Shown: positions 45,932-54,471 of the stretch, in pieces | Position numbering within the stretch: position 1 is the stretch's first letter | How the letters are laid out: every line of letters begins with the position of its first letter | Assembly: GCA_046349355.1 (NCBI GenBank) | Contig: JAXMCM010000025.1 | Coordinates: forward strand, 62,001 to 126,000 | Length of the DNA stretch: 64,000 nt | Origin: CALKJU01 sp046349355 | Lineage (GTDB): Bacteria > Pseudomonadota > Alphaproteobacteria > Geminicoccales > Geminicoccaceae | Reading direction: 5' to 3' | Translations under genes and position numbers: made by a program | The notes under the pieces: model-generated | The model's database searches: none | The model's input: only the letters and a program-made list of their open reading frames with translations | What the model was told of the DNA's origin: nothing

Positions 45932-47635
45932 ATGCAGCGCAGGCTCGCGGCGATTCTCGCCCTCGACGTGGTCGGCTACAGCCGGCTGATGGGCGTCGAC
46001 GAAGCCGCGACGCTCGACGACCTGCGCCGGCACCGTCGCGAGCTGATCGATCCTGCCATCGCTGCCGGCGAAGGCCGCATCGTCAAGGCAACCGGCGACG
46101 GCTTGCTCGTCGCCTTCGCGAGCAGCGTCGCCGCGACGCAGGCGGCCCTCGCGATCCAGCGCGGCATGGCGGCCCGGACTGCCGCCGATCCGGCCGAGCG
46201 GCGGATGCAGCTGCGCGCCGGCATCCATGTCGGCGACGTGGTCGTCGAGGCGGACGACCTGTTCGGCGACGTCGTCAACATCGCCGCCCGTCTCGAATCC
46301 ATCGCCGCCCCTGGCGGGATCTGCCTGTCCGACGACGTCTGGCGGCAGGTGCGTGGCCGCGTCGAGGCCCCGTTCGAGGACCGCGGCCCGATCGCGCTGA
46401 AGAACATCGCCCGGCCGGTGCACGTGCACGCGCTGGCCGGCTCGGAGCCCTTCGTCGCCCCGTCGACCGGCCCGCCGGCCATCGCCGTGCTGCCCTTCGC
46501 CAACCTCAGCGGCGATCCGGCCCGCGGCTACCTCGCCGACGGCATCACCGAGGACATCCTCGTCGAGCTGGGCCGCTTCCGCTCCCTGTTCGTCGTCGCC
46601 CGCAACTCCTCCTTCACCTATCGCGAGGCCGACCCGCCGGTCGGCCGCGTCGGCGCCGAGCTGGGTGCCCGCTACGTGCTCTCCGGCAGCGTCCGCTGGC
46701 AGGAGCCGCGGCTGCGCATCACCGCGGCCCTGGCCGACGCCGCCGACGGCCGGCAGATCTGGGCCGAGCGCTACGACCGCGCCGCCGAGGACATCTTCGC
46801 GGTGCAGGACGACGTCGTCGCCACCATCGCCGCCACCCTGGTCGGGCGGCTCGAGGCGTCGGCGACCCACGCCGCGCGTCGCCGGCCGACCACCAGCCTC
46901 GCCGCCTGGGACCTCGTCCTCCAGGCCAAGGAGCTGCGCCACCGGCACACCCCGGACGACGAGGCGGCGGCGCAGCGGCTGCTCGAGCAGGCGCTGGCCC
47001 TCGACCCGACCTACGGCCATGCCCGCGCCCAGCTGGCGCTCACCCACCTGCAGCAGTTCTTCTGGGACGACACCGGCCGCTCGCCGCTGCTGGCCATCGA
47101 GATCGCCGAGGCGGCGCTGGCGAACGACGAGCGCGATCCCTGGGCGCACATGGTCCTCGGTCTCGCCTTCGTGCACCTGCGCCGCTGGGACGAGGCACTC
47201 CGCCACAGCGAGACGGCGCTGGCGCTCAATCCCTGCGATCCGGCGCTGTGCGCCAAGCACGGCCTGCTGCTGGCCGACCTCGGCCGCCACGCCGAGGGGA
47301 TCGCCTGCATCGAGCGGGCGCAGCGCCTCGACCCCTTCGGCAGGGACGCCTACGCCACCTCCTATGCCCTCGCCCTGTTCGGCGCCCGGCGCTACCGCGA
47401 GGCCATCGCCGCGCTCGACCAGGCGCCGCGCCCGAAATTCTACCACCACATCTGGCGGGCGGCGGCCTACGCCCATCTCGGCGAGCTGGCCCGGGCCCGC
47501 GCCCACGCCGCCGAGGGCCTGCGCCTGGCACCCGACCTCACCATCGCCCGCTTCGCCCGCCTCGAGCCGATCCGCGATCCGGCAGATCTCGAGCACTGGG
47601 TCACCGGCTTCCGCCTCGCCGGGATTCCCGAGTAG
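45932..47635 (+). CDS. Class III adenylate cyclase with C-terminal TPR domain
   Basis: A 567-aa protein. The N-terminal cyclase homology domain (LAAILALDVVGYSRLMG, KATGDGLLVAF, GIHVGDVVVEADDLFGDVVNIAARL) has both metal-binding aspartates. The middle (AIAVLPFANLSGDPARGYLADGITEDI) is a TolB-like region and the C-terminal half has several TPR units (LDPTYGHARAQLAL, DPWAHMVLGLAFVHLRRWDEALRHSETALAL). It is a common alphaproteobacterial signalling type. It is divergent from the alpha-dioxygenase operon, sharing a 240-bp gap. GGGGGAGG precedes the ATG. Confidence 0.87.
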   Translation: MQRRLAAILALDVVGYSRLMGVDEAATLDDLRRHRRELIDPAIAAGEGRIVKATGDGLLVAFASSVAATQAALAIQRGMAARTAADPAERRMQLRAGIHVGDVVVEADDLFGDVVNIAARLESIAAPGGICLSDDVWRQVRGRVEAPFEDRGPIALKNIARPVHVHALAGSEPFVAPSTGPPAIAVLPFANLSGDPARGYLADGITEDILVELGRFRSLFVVARNSSFTYREADPPVGRVGAELGARYVLSGSVRWQEPRLRITAALADAADGRQIWAERYDRAAEDIFAVQDDVVATIAATLVGRLEASATHAARRRPTTSLAAWDLVLQAKELRHRHTPDDEAAAQRLLEQALALDPTYGHARAQLALTHLQQFFWDDTGRSPLLAIEIAEAALANDERDPWAHMVLGLAFVHLRRWDEALRHSETALALNPCDPALCAKHGLLLADLGRHAEGIACIERAQRLDPFGRDAYATSYALALFGARRYREAIAALDQAPRPKFYHHIWRAAAYAHLGELARARAHAAEGLRLAPDLTIARFARLEPIRDPADLEHWVTGFRLAGIPE

Positions 47636-47647
47636 GCGAGCGCCGCC

Positions 47648-48454
47648 TCAGCCCAGCGACAGCAGCAGCGGGCAGTGGTCCGAGACCTCGGGCGCGCGCA
47701 CCACCTCGAACGGCGCCTCGGCCAGATCGGCGCCGACCAGCATGTAGTCGGCGAACTTCCCCGGCTTGGCGTAGTGCGAGGTGCGCGTGCCGGCATGGCC
47801 GCGGCCGGTCACGAGGTCGCGCAGCCCCAGCGTGCCGAGGATCTCGAAGGTGGCGCTGTCCGGCTCGACGTTGAAGTCGCCGCACACCACCAGCCGGTCG
47901 CCGGGCTGGGCCACCGCCTCGACCAGCGCCTTGAGGCGCTGCGCCTGCGCCAGCCGCTCCGGCGTGTCGCGCTTGCCGGCCACCGGATCGCGCAGCCCGT
48001 GCAGCTGCGCCACCGTCACCGGCACGCCGGTCCGCGGGTCATGCAGGCGGACGACATGGGCGTTGCGCGGCCGCGGATGCGGCCCGTAGCCGTCGGCGGC
48101 GTAGCGGCCGTGCACGAAGCCCTGGGCCTGGCCGATCACGGCGAGGTCGCGATGGACGAAGGTGGCGAGCCCGAAGCGCGAGGCCAGCGGCACCGCGCCG
48201 TCCCACAGCGCACCCTGCGCCGCCGGGCAGAACATCGCCGCATGCTCCGGCAGCACGGTGCCCACCTCGTCGAGCAGGTTCGCCCGCTGCGGCAGCGCGA
48301 GCTCGCCGTCGCGATAGACCAGCCAGTCCCCTGCCGCCCCCGGCGTGCAGGTCACCTCCTGCAGGCAGAGCACGTCGGGCCGCACCGCCGCGAGATAGGG
48401 CAGCAGCGCGTCGGCCAGCCGGCCGCCCCAGGCGTTCAGGCTCATGATCCGCAT
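47648..48454 (-). CDS. Endonuclease/exonuclease/phosphatase family protein
   Basis: A 268-aa metal-dependent phosphodiesterase fold. Key motifs are MSLNAWGG, the metal-binding LCLQEV, HGLRDP, GDFNVEPDS and the C-terminal SDHCPLLL. It cleaves a phosphate ester in nucleic acid, lipid or phosphosugar; the exact substrate is not readable. It has no signal peptide. The gene ends 12 bp from the convergent cyclase gene. Confidence 0.85.
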   Translation of the reverse strand: MRIMSLNAWGGRLADALLPYLAAVRPDVLCLQEVTCTPGAAGDWLVYRDGELALPQRANLLDEVGTVLPEHAAMFCPAAQGALWDGAVPLASRFGLATFVHRDLAVIGQAQGFVHGRYAADGYGPHPRPRNAHVVRLHDPRTGVPVTVAQLHGLRDPVAGKRDTPERLAQAQRLKALVEAVAQPGDRLVVCGDFNVEPDSATFEILGTLGLRDLVTGRGHAGTRTSHYAKPGKFADYMLVGADLAEAPFEVVRAPEVSDHCPLLLSLG

Positions 48455-48517
48455 CGGCGGCGAGCCTGGCGGACAGCGCGGCTGCCGGCAACCGGCGGCC
48501 GGGGCTCGGGCGGCGGC

Positions 48518-49426
48518 TCAGGCGGTGCTGCCGCCCTCGGCCAGCCAGCGGGCGCAGTCCGGCCCCAGCCGCTCGACCGCGGTCCGCTCGTAGCGGGCGA
48601 TGTCGTCGGGCGTCAGCACGTCGCCCCAGCGGCCGTTGGTGCCCTGGTGGATGAAGGTGGTGGCGCCGCCTTCCCACAGGGCGCCGCCGAGCGGCGCCAC
48701 CTGCGCCGCGTTGGCCTTCATCCAGGCGAAGCTCGAGTGCTCGACCGCGGCCGCCAGCTCGGCCGGCGCCAGCGCGATGTCGAGGAAGCGGGCGATCGCC
48801 GCCATCTCGCCGGCGAGGTCGCGCTTCAGGTCGTTGTAGTGGACCATCCGCACGTTCGGCAGGTCGCGGATCGCCCACCACGAGGCGACGGTCTCCCACA
48901 TCGACCACAGCGGATAGCCGTCGCCATCGAGCCACTCGCGAAAATACTGCAGCACCGAGGCCGGCGGCCGGCCGATCGGCGGGCCGACCCGGCCCGGCGT
49001 GTCGTTGAGCGCGCCGTACCAGGCGTCGTTGGCCATGGTGTGGTGGTTGTAGAGGCTCCAGACCACGTCGCGGCCATCGCGGGCGATGAAGAGGTACTTG
49101 GCCTGCGGCGCGAAGACGAGGGCGTCGACCGGCAGGTGGGTCTTGACGAAGCGCCGGCTGGTCTGCGCCTCGAGCATGGCGTGCTTGACCGGCGTCGGCG
49201 GCACCCGCAGGTCGAGCCAGGGCGACAGCTCGCCGGTCGGCACGTCGGGGCTGCCGCGGAACACCAGCTGGCCGATGATCTGCTGCAGCCAGGTGGTCCC
49301 CGACTTGGCATAGGACGCGATGATGATGTCGTCGTCGCGGAAGCGGAAGTCGTTCCACGCCGTCGAGTCGAAATGATGATTGTGGAATTCGCGCGTTTTT
49401 TGTGGCCAGGCGATGGCTTGTGCCAT
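48518..49426 (-). CDS. Sulfotransferase
   Basis: A 302-aa PAPS-dependent sulfotransferase. The 5'-phosphosulfate loop is ASYAKSGTTWLQQI and the 3'-phosphate region has RDGRDVVWSLYNH. VRMVHYNDLKRDL and the end region FIHQGTNGRW follow the cytosolic sulfotransferase pattern. It puts a sulfate group on an unknown small acceptor. No PAPS synthesis genes are here. It lies upstream of the phosphodiesterase gene on the same strand, 63 bp apart. Confidence 0.88.
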   Translation of the reverse strand: MAQAIAWPQKTREFHNHHFDSTAWNDFRFRDDDIIIASYAKSGTTWLQQIIGQLVFRGSPDVPTGELSPWLDLRVPPTPVKHAMLEAQTSRRFVKTHLPVDALVFAPQAKYLFIARDGRDVVWSLYNHHTMANDAWYGALNDTPGRVGPPIGRPPASVLQYFREWLDGDGYPLWSMWETVASWWAIRDLPNVRMVHYNDLKRDLAGEMAAIARFLDIALAPAELAAAVEHSSFAWMKANAAQVAPLGGALWEGGATTFIHQGTNGRWGDVLTPDDIARYERTAVERLGPDCARWLAEGGSTA

Positions 49427-49552
49427 TTCTGGTTGCTCCCTGCTGCATTGGCAACAGGACGCTAGGACCGCACCGCACGCAGCGTCAACCGGCGACTTGC
49501 GGCAGCCGCCGGCCGACCTCGCCGCACGCCATAGCGATGTACGGGGCGGCGG

Positions 49553-50080
49553 CTATTTCGCGGCGGCGCTCACCGCCTCCAGCTCGGCCTCGCTCGTCGT
49601 CTCGTCGTAGACCCCGGCGCCGACGATCATCGCCTGGCCTGGCACGGTGACGAGGTAGCTGACCTTGCGCGAGGGCGCGTCGCTGCCCGGCTTCGGGAAC
49701 GGGTAGGCGTACCAGCCGCCGCCGGGCCTGGCCGCCGCGGCGCACTGGCCCTTCTCGCGCTCGGCGGCGGTGACGCCGCCATAGGTCGGGCCGTCGGCGA
49801 TCGGCTGGCCCTGCCGCGCCGGCTGGGTCGGGTGGGCCAGCAGCCGCCCGGTCTCGCAGCTCGACACGTAGACGTAGCTGTCCTTCCACACCCAGGCCGA
49901 GCCCGGGCCCTGGAACTGGGCGAGGCCGGCCTCGCCCTCGCTGGCGAGCAGCGCCGCCGCGGCGCGGACCTTCTCGACCACCTCCTGCGGCGTCGCCGTG
50001 CCGGCGGCCTGCGCCGGAAGCGCCGCCGCCAGGGCCAGCCCGAGCAGGAGCCCGAGCCTCGTACGCACCGCCATTCGCAT
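49553..50080 (-). CDS. Secreted Cache-like protein
   Basis: A 175-aa exported protein with signal peptide (RTRLGLLLGLALAAALPAQA). The mature part (VWKDSYVYVSSCETGRLLAHP, GGGWYAYPFPKPGSDAPSRKVSYLVTVPGQAMIVGAGVYD) resembles a single Cache/methyl-accepting sensor domain that is found free in the periplasm in many proteobacteria. It may bind a small ligand. The ATGs at 50080 and 50074 are both possible starts. It follows the flagellar-like remnants. Confidence 0.7.
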   Translation of the reverse strand: MRMAVRTRLGLLLGLALAAALPAQAAGTATPQEVVEKVRAAAALLASEGEAGLAQFQGPGSAWVWKDSYVYVSSCETGRLLAHPTQPARQGQPIADGPTYGGVTAAEREKGQCAAAARPGGGWYAYPFPKPGSDAPSRKVSYLVTVPGQAMIVGAGVYDETTSEAELEAVSAAAK

Positions 50081-50131
50081 GATGTCCTCCCCCGCTGACC
50101 CGGCGAGCCAACAGCGGCGCGGCGGCGCCTG

Positions 50132-50424
50132 TCAACCGCGCGATGCCCCGGCCCGCCCGGCCAGCGCCTCGGCCCGCGCCAGCCAGGCCAGCACCGCCGC
50201 CACCGCCTGCCACAGCTCCGGCGGGACCAGCGCCCCGACCTCGACCGCGACCAGGGCCTGCGCCAGCACCGCATCCTCGCGCACCGGCACGCCATGCGCC
50301 GCCGCCGCCGCGACGATGCGCCCGGCCAGCTCGCCGCGGCCGGCCGCCGGGATGCGCGGCGGCGCGCTGCCGCCCAGTCGTAGCCCAGCGCCACCGCGAC
50401 CTGGCGCATGTCGCCGGCGGCCAT
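50132..50424 (-). pseudogene. Frameshifted FlhB C-terminal-domain-like gene
   Basis: Start at 50424 overlaps the fliK-like stop (ATGA). The first frame reads MAAGDMRQVAVALGYD, and after a single-base shift near 50376-50377 the -1 frame continues APPRIPAAGRGELAGRI, then VPVREDAVLAQALVAVEVG and VPPELWQAVAAVLAW, ending at 50132. Together these match the small FlhB-C-like (FlhX) proteins of flagellar or type III export. One lost base between GAC and TGGG explains the break; a sequencing error cannot be excluded. Confidence 0.7.
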
Positions 50425-51403
50425 CAGCCGTCCGCCGCCGGCCGCACCGCGCACTCGGCGTCGAGCGCGAGGGCCGCCAGCGACCGGCGCAGCTCGCCCA
50501 GCCGCCCGCCCAGCGCGGCGGCGCCCGCCGGCCCCGCCACCAGCCCCACCGTCACCCGTCCCGCCACCAGCGCCAGCTCGGCGCGCACAGCCCCCAGCCG
50601 CGGCAGCTCGAGGGCGAGGCGCACCTGCCCGGCGCCGCAGGCCGGCGGATCCCGGCACCCGGCCCGGCGGCCGTCGGCATCGGCCGGCGCCGGCCCGGGC
50701 GACAGCGCCGCCCGCCAGCCCGGCTGTCCCGCCCGAGGCCGGCCATGGCCCCAGCCCGTCGGCGGCGCTGCGCAGCAGCCGAGCAGGGGCTGCTCGGTCA
50801 GCAGCCGCCGCTCCTCGCCGCGAACCGTCTCGGCCGGCGCCTCGCGCGGCAGGCCCCGCCGCGCCGGGCCCGCCGGCCGGCCGCATCCGCGCCCGGTCCC
50901 GCGGCGACGGCCTCGGCCGGCGCGGTCGGCGCGCCATGCCGCGTCATGCCGGCCTGCGTGCCGTCGCCAGCCGTCGGCGACGCCGTCGCCGGGGCGGGCG
51001 AGGCCGTGCCGAGCGCGGCGAGCAGCCGGTCGCTGGCCACGGCCGCCGGCAGCGCGGCAATGGCGATGCCGGCCAGCCGGCGGACCAGGGCGGCCGCCGG
51101 CGCCGTCGTGACCGCGCCCGGTACCGCTTCCTGCCCCAGCAGCTGCGCCAGCCGGGCGAGACCATCGCCCAGCGCCCGCGCCGCCGCCGCGTCCGGCTGC
51201 AACGCCGGATGGGCGAGCAGCGCCGCCACCGCGCCCGGGCGCGCCAGCACGGCCGCCGCCGTCGGCAACCCGGGCTGCGGCGGCGGTCCCGGCCCGGCGA
51301 CGGCCGTCGCCCCGGTTCCGTCGCCGGCAACGCCACCCGCGAGAGGCTGCCGGTCGGCGACGAGCACCGCCAGCGGCGCGGGCAGCGCGGCGACGACACT
51401 CAT
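50424..51403 (-). pseudogene. Frameshifted FliK-like flagellar hook-length protein
   Basis: From the ATG at 51403 (MSVVAALPAPLAVLVADRQ) the frame runs through an Ala/Pro-rich region to about 50880, where a single-base shift moves the reading to the frame RRGLPREAPAETVRGEERRLL and on to the FliK C-terminal core (VRLALELPRLGAVRAELALV, then AALGGRLGELRRSLAAL), ending at 50424. Hook-length proteins of this shape measure flagellar hooks or injectisome needles. No other flagellar genes are in the window, so this is an orphan pair with the flhB-like gene. Confidence 0.65.
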
Positions 51404-51492
51404 CCCGGGCAGGCCAGCAGCATGCGGCGAACCTGCGCCGCGACCGATGAACGAAGCGTCAACGCCGCCCGGATTCCGCCAGGCGCCGGCGA

Positions 51493-51518
51493 ATTTCCAC
51501 AACCCAGGCTGTGGAAAT
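51493..51518. repeat. Inverted repeat ATTTCCACA / TGTGGAAAT
   Basis: ATTTCCACA (51493-51501) and its perfect complement TGTGGAAAT (51510-51518) flank an 8-base spacer. Each arm matches the DnaA box TTWTNCACA at eight of nine places. It sits between two divergent frameshifted genes. Confidence 0.6.
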
Positions 51519-51602
51519 GTCAAAGGGTTCCAGAAACCGGGCCAAGCGATTGAATTCGGGGAAAACACGCTGCCGCGACCTGCAACCGCAGGCTGTGGAA
51601 AT
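51505..51602. repeat. Direct repeats CAGGCTGTGGAAAT, 84 bp apart
   Basis: Identical 14-mers at 51505-51518 and 51589-51602. The 84-bp offset equals eight helical turns, placing both on one face of the DNA, as expected for a regulator or looping pair. Confidence 0.6.
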
Positions 51603-51726
51603 TCCACCGGCGTTCCCCAAGAATTCCACACGCGACGGCTTCACACCGCGCCGCAACGCTGCCACAACTGCTAGTCGGGAGCCCCTTCGCCCCGGAGGTG
51701 AAGGGCAGGCGGAGCGAGCGGACCTC

Positions 51727-52836
51727 ATGGCGATCATCACCGGCACCTCGGGCAACGACACCCGCATCGGCACCGCTGCCGACGACACCATCGACGGGGC
51801 CGGCGGCAACGACCTGCTGTTCGGCACCGGGGGCCGGGATTACCTCTACGCCGGCCTCGGCAACGACACGGCCTGGGGCGGCGACGAGCGCGACTGGCTC
51901 TATGGCGGCAACGGCCGGGACAGCCTGTTCGGCGACGCGCTGGGCGACCGGCTCGACGGGGGCAACGGCGACGACCGCCTGGCGGGCGGCACCGGCATGG
52001 ACACGGCCTGGGGCGGCGCCGGCAACGACCAGCTGTGGGGCGGCACCGGCAACGACACCCTGAGCGGCGGGACCGGCAACGACAGCCTGGATGGCGGCGC
52101 CGGCATCGACCGTGCGCGCTACGCCGGCCCGCAGGACGGCTACCGCCTGCACCTGAACCCCGACGGCACCGTCACCGTCACCGACCTCGACACCACCAAC
52201 GGCGACATGGGCACCGACCGGCTGCGCGGCATCGAGGGCATCGACTTCGCCGACGGCAGCGCGACGCTGGCGCTGGACGACCGCCTCGTCACCGACGAGG
52301 ACGCCGGCCGCGGCGGCAACGCCGCCTTCACCTTCACCGCCGCCGACCTGCTGGCCAACGACCTCGGCGACGGCCTGCGCCTCACCGCCATCGACACCAG
52401 CGGCCTCGAAGGCCACCTCACCTGGTCGACCGACGGCGACGGCTTCATCACCGACCTCGCCTACACGCCGACGCCCGACAGCGTGCCGAGCTTCGTCTGG
52501 ATCGGTGACGAGCGCGTCTGGACAATGCCTACACCCGGGACGTCGATCCGTTCGGGCGCTGCCTCCCGGCCAGACGCGCAACACCGGCTTCACCTACACC
52601 GCCGTCGATGCCAGCGGCCGCGAGGTCACCGCCACCGTCGACCTCGACGTCACCGGCGTCAACGACCTGCCGACGGCTCGGTCAGAACGTTGTTCTGGAG
52701 GCCCTGGGGCGGCGTCACACTACCCTTGTCATTCTACGCCGTCGATGTGGACAGCGACGTGTTCGCCGTCGGTATCGCATCGACCCTTCGCATGGGTTCA
52801 TGCATAGTTCAGAACGGAAGCGTTTGGCATCAATGA
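51727..52836 (+). pseudogene. Frameshifted RTX calcium-binding repeat protein
   Basis: The ATG at 51727 begins MAIITGTSGNDTRIG, and residues 1-125 carry RTX nonapeptide repeats of the GGxGxDxLx form (GGAGNDQLWGGTGNDTLSGG and others). A cadherin-like/VCBS segment follows. Near 52515 and again near 52568 the reading frame changes: DNAYTRDVDPFGR is in a second frame and GQTRNTGFTYTAVDASGREV in a third. The C-terminus drifts into lower-GC sequence. Such proteins are usually type I secreted. It is a decayed gene or a region with base-call errors. Confidence 0.7.
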
Positions 52837-53171
52837 TCCGAGAGCCCGACTTTGGAGAGCTGGTCGACTTGCCGCCCAACCGCTCCGGCATCGAATGGTT
52901 CGATTTCCAGGATATGATCTGTATACCGAGCGAAAGATAGGAGTACAAAGCCTTCGAGCCCAACTTTAGGCTTCGACAACTCACCCATGTCGCGACGGAC
53001 GACCGAACCTTGACCACATACCTCGCCTGCGGCGACGGTGACCATTCAGATCTACAACGGCAAGTTTTCCTGATCGCCGGCCTATGCGCAGGTCCGTCGC
53101 ACCGCCGAGCTGCCGCGAAGGACCTGCATAAATTCGCCGACACAAGGACCATGGTCCGCTAACCTGCGCCC
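52837..53171 (+). other. Low-GC tract with a possible ORF remnant
   Basis: No recognisable gene. In one plus-strand frame an ATG at 52832 reads MIREPDFGELVDLPPNRSG, meets a TAG at 52938, and continues open to a stop at 53163. The base composition is visibly less GC-rich than the surroundings. It may be the tail of the RTX-like gene or transferred DNA. Confidence 0.35.
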
Positions 53172-53884
53172 ATGGCTGCCGCCGCCCTCCGCCACGCCGT
53201 CTACCGCCGCGCCGACTGGGCGCGGCGTGCCGCCGGCGGCGCCAAGGTCGCCGAGCCCGAGGCGGTGCCGGATTCGCCGGAGGACCGCCACCTCACCGCG
53301 ATCAGCGCCTTCATCGTCGGCCTGCGCACCGCCCCGGCCTTCACCACGCTGGCCTATCTCCTCTCCTCGCACGGCGCGTGCTGCGCCGCGAGATCATGGA
53401 GAACCAGTCCGGCCGGGTGGCGGCGTGGATGTTCTACTGGCTCGACATCGGCATCAACCCGGCGAAGCTGCTGGCGCTGCAGGTGTGGAAGCTGGCCAAC
53501 CGCCAGCCGGGCCGGCCGCGGCACCGCAAGCCGGTGAGGCGCGAGCCGAAGCTGCGCGACGTCAACGCCGAGGTCGCCTATCGCATGGGGCTCGTCTCCG
53601 GTGAGCTGAGGAAAGCCCTGTGGCGGGAGATCGCGGTCGACGCCTACCTCGCCGCCGAGGGCTGCCTGAAGGGCATGCCCAGGGTGGACGGCGAGCCTGA
53701 AGATTCCGTTGACGACGACGCCCTGCTCGAGCCCTGCGCGCCGCCCGACATCGACGCCGTGACCCGCTGGGTCCTGGTCGGTCGCGACGGCCTCGAGGCC
53801 ATGGGCTACTTCGATTTCTCAGAGGAGCTGCCGCCGCATCCGCCCGAGCCGGAGCTGCCGCGGGCGCGCCCGCCCGACGGCTGA
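53172..53884 (+). pseudogene. Frameshifted gene of unknown function
   Basis: The ATG at 53172 begins MAAAALRHAVYRRADWARR and runs through AISAFIVGLRTAPAFTTLAYLLS. Near 53370 the coding sense passes to the frame starting at GTG 53378 (LRREIMENQSGRVAAWMFYWLDIG) and continues to 53884 with a proline-rich acidic end. The two halves look like one protein of about 235 aa with one base lost or gained. I recognise no family. Confidence 0.55.
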
Positions 53885-53931
53885 GCCGCAACGGCTTGGC
53901 GCGACGCTGCCGTCTGCGGTAGCGTGGCGGG

Positions 53932-54402
53932 ATGCGCACCCTCTTGCTGGCTCTGGCCCTGCTGCTCCCGGCTGCCGCCGCGGGCGCGGGGCCGCGCGTG
54001 CTGGAGGGCCCGGCCATCGTCCGCAGCGACGGCACGCTCTGGGTCGACGGCGCGGTGGTGCGGCTGCACGGGATCTACCTGCCGCGGCTGATGCGGACCT
54101 GCAGCAGCCTGCTCGACCCGACCTTCTGCGCCCCGGCGGCGGTGGTCGTGCTGTTCGAGAAGATCCGCGGCTTCCTCGTCTGCCACGAGGTCCGCACCCT
54201 GGCCGACGGCTCGGTCGACGCCTATTGCGGCATGCGCGCCGACCGGCTGTTCGACCCGCGCGAGGATGTCGGCGCCATGCTGGTCGAGGAGGGTTTTGCG
54301 CTGGCCGCCCCCGACGCGCCGCCCGAGTACCGCGTGCTCGAGCGCCTGGCCGAGAGCCGCGGCGTCGGCCTGTGGGGCGAGAAGATGCTGCGGGTCCGCT
54401 GA
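53932..54402 (+). CDS. Secreted staphylococcal-nuclease-like protein
   Basis: A 156-aa protein with a signal peptide (RTLLLALALLLPAAAAGA). The mature part has the OB-fold pattern of thermonuclease homologues: VLEGPAIVRSDGTLWVDGAVVRLHGIYLPR split here as the pieces SDGTLWVDGAVVRLHGIYLP, then VRTLADGSVDAYCGM and MLVEEGFALAA. The arginine pair of active SNases is not obvious, so catalytic activity is unclear. It has cysteines that could pair in the periplasm. It lies upstream of trkH with a 69-bp gap. Confidence 0.7.
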   Translation: MRTLLLALALLLPAAAAGAGPRVLEGPAIVRSDGTLWVDGAVVRLHGIYLPRLMRTCSSLLDPTFCAPAAVVVLFEKIRGFLVCHEVRTLADGSVDAYCGMRADRLFDPREDVGAMLVEEGFALAAPDAPPEYRVLERLAESRGVGLWGEKMLRVR

Positions 54403-54471
54403 GCCGGGTCCGCCGCCGGCGACGTTCGCCTTTGCCTTGCGGCCCCCGGCCGGCCTAGCCTCGCCGCGGCG

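Larger units (their letters stand above)
51404..51726. other. Intergenic region with repeated TTCCACA motifs
   Basis: This 323-bp stretch between the fliK-like gene and the RTX-like gene has no convincing gene. It is less GC-rich than its surroundings. It contains five copies of TTCCAC/GTGGAA in 51493-51631, among them an inverted repeat and a spaced direct repeat listed separately. A Shine-Dalgarno-like GGAGGTGA lies at 51696. Confidence 0.6.

Noticed and set aside
51493..51602. A replication origin from DnaA-like boxes
   Set aside because: Only eight of nine matches, no AT-rich unwinding stretch and no replication genes; kept as repeats only.
52715..53152. A minus-strand gene over the low-GC tract
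   Set aside because: No motif, no ribosome-binding site, and a plus-strand frame explains the composition equally well.
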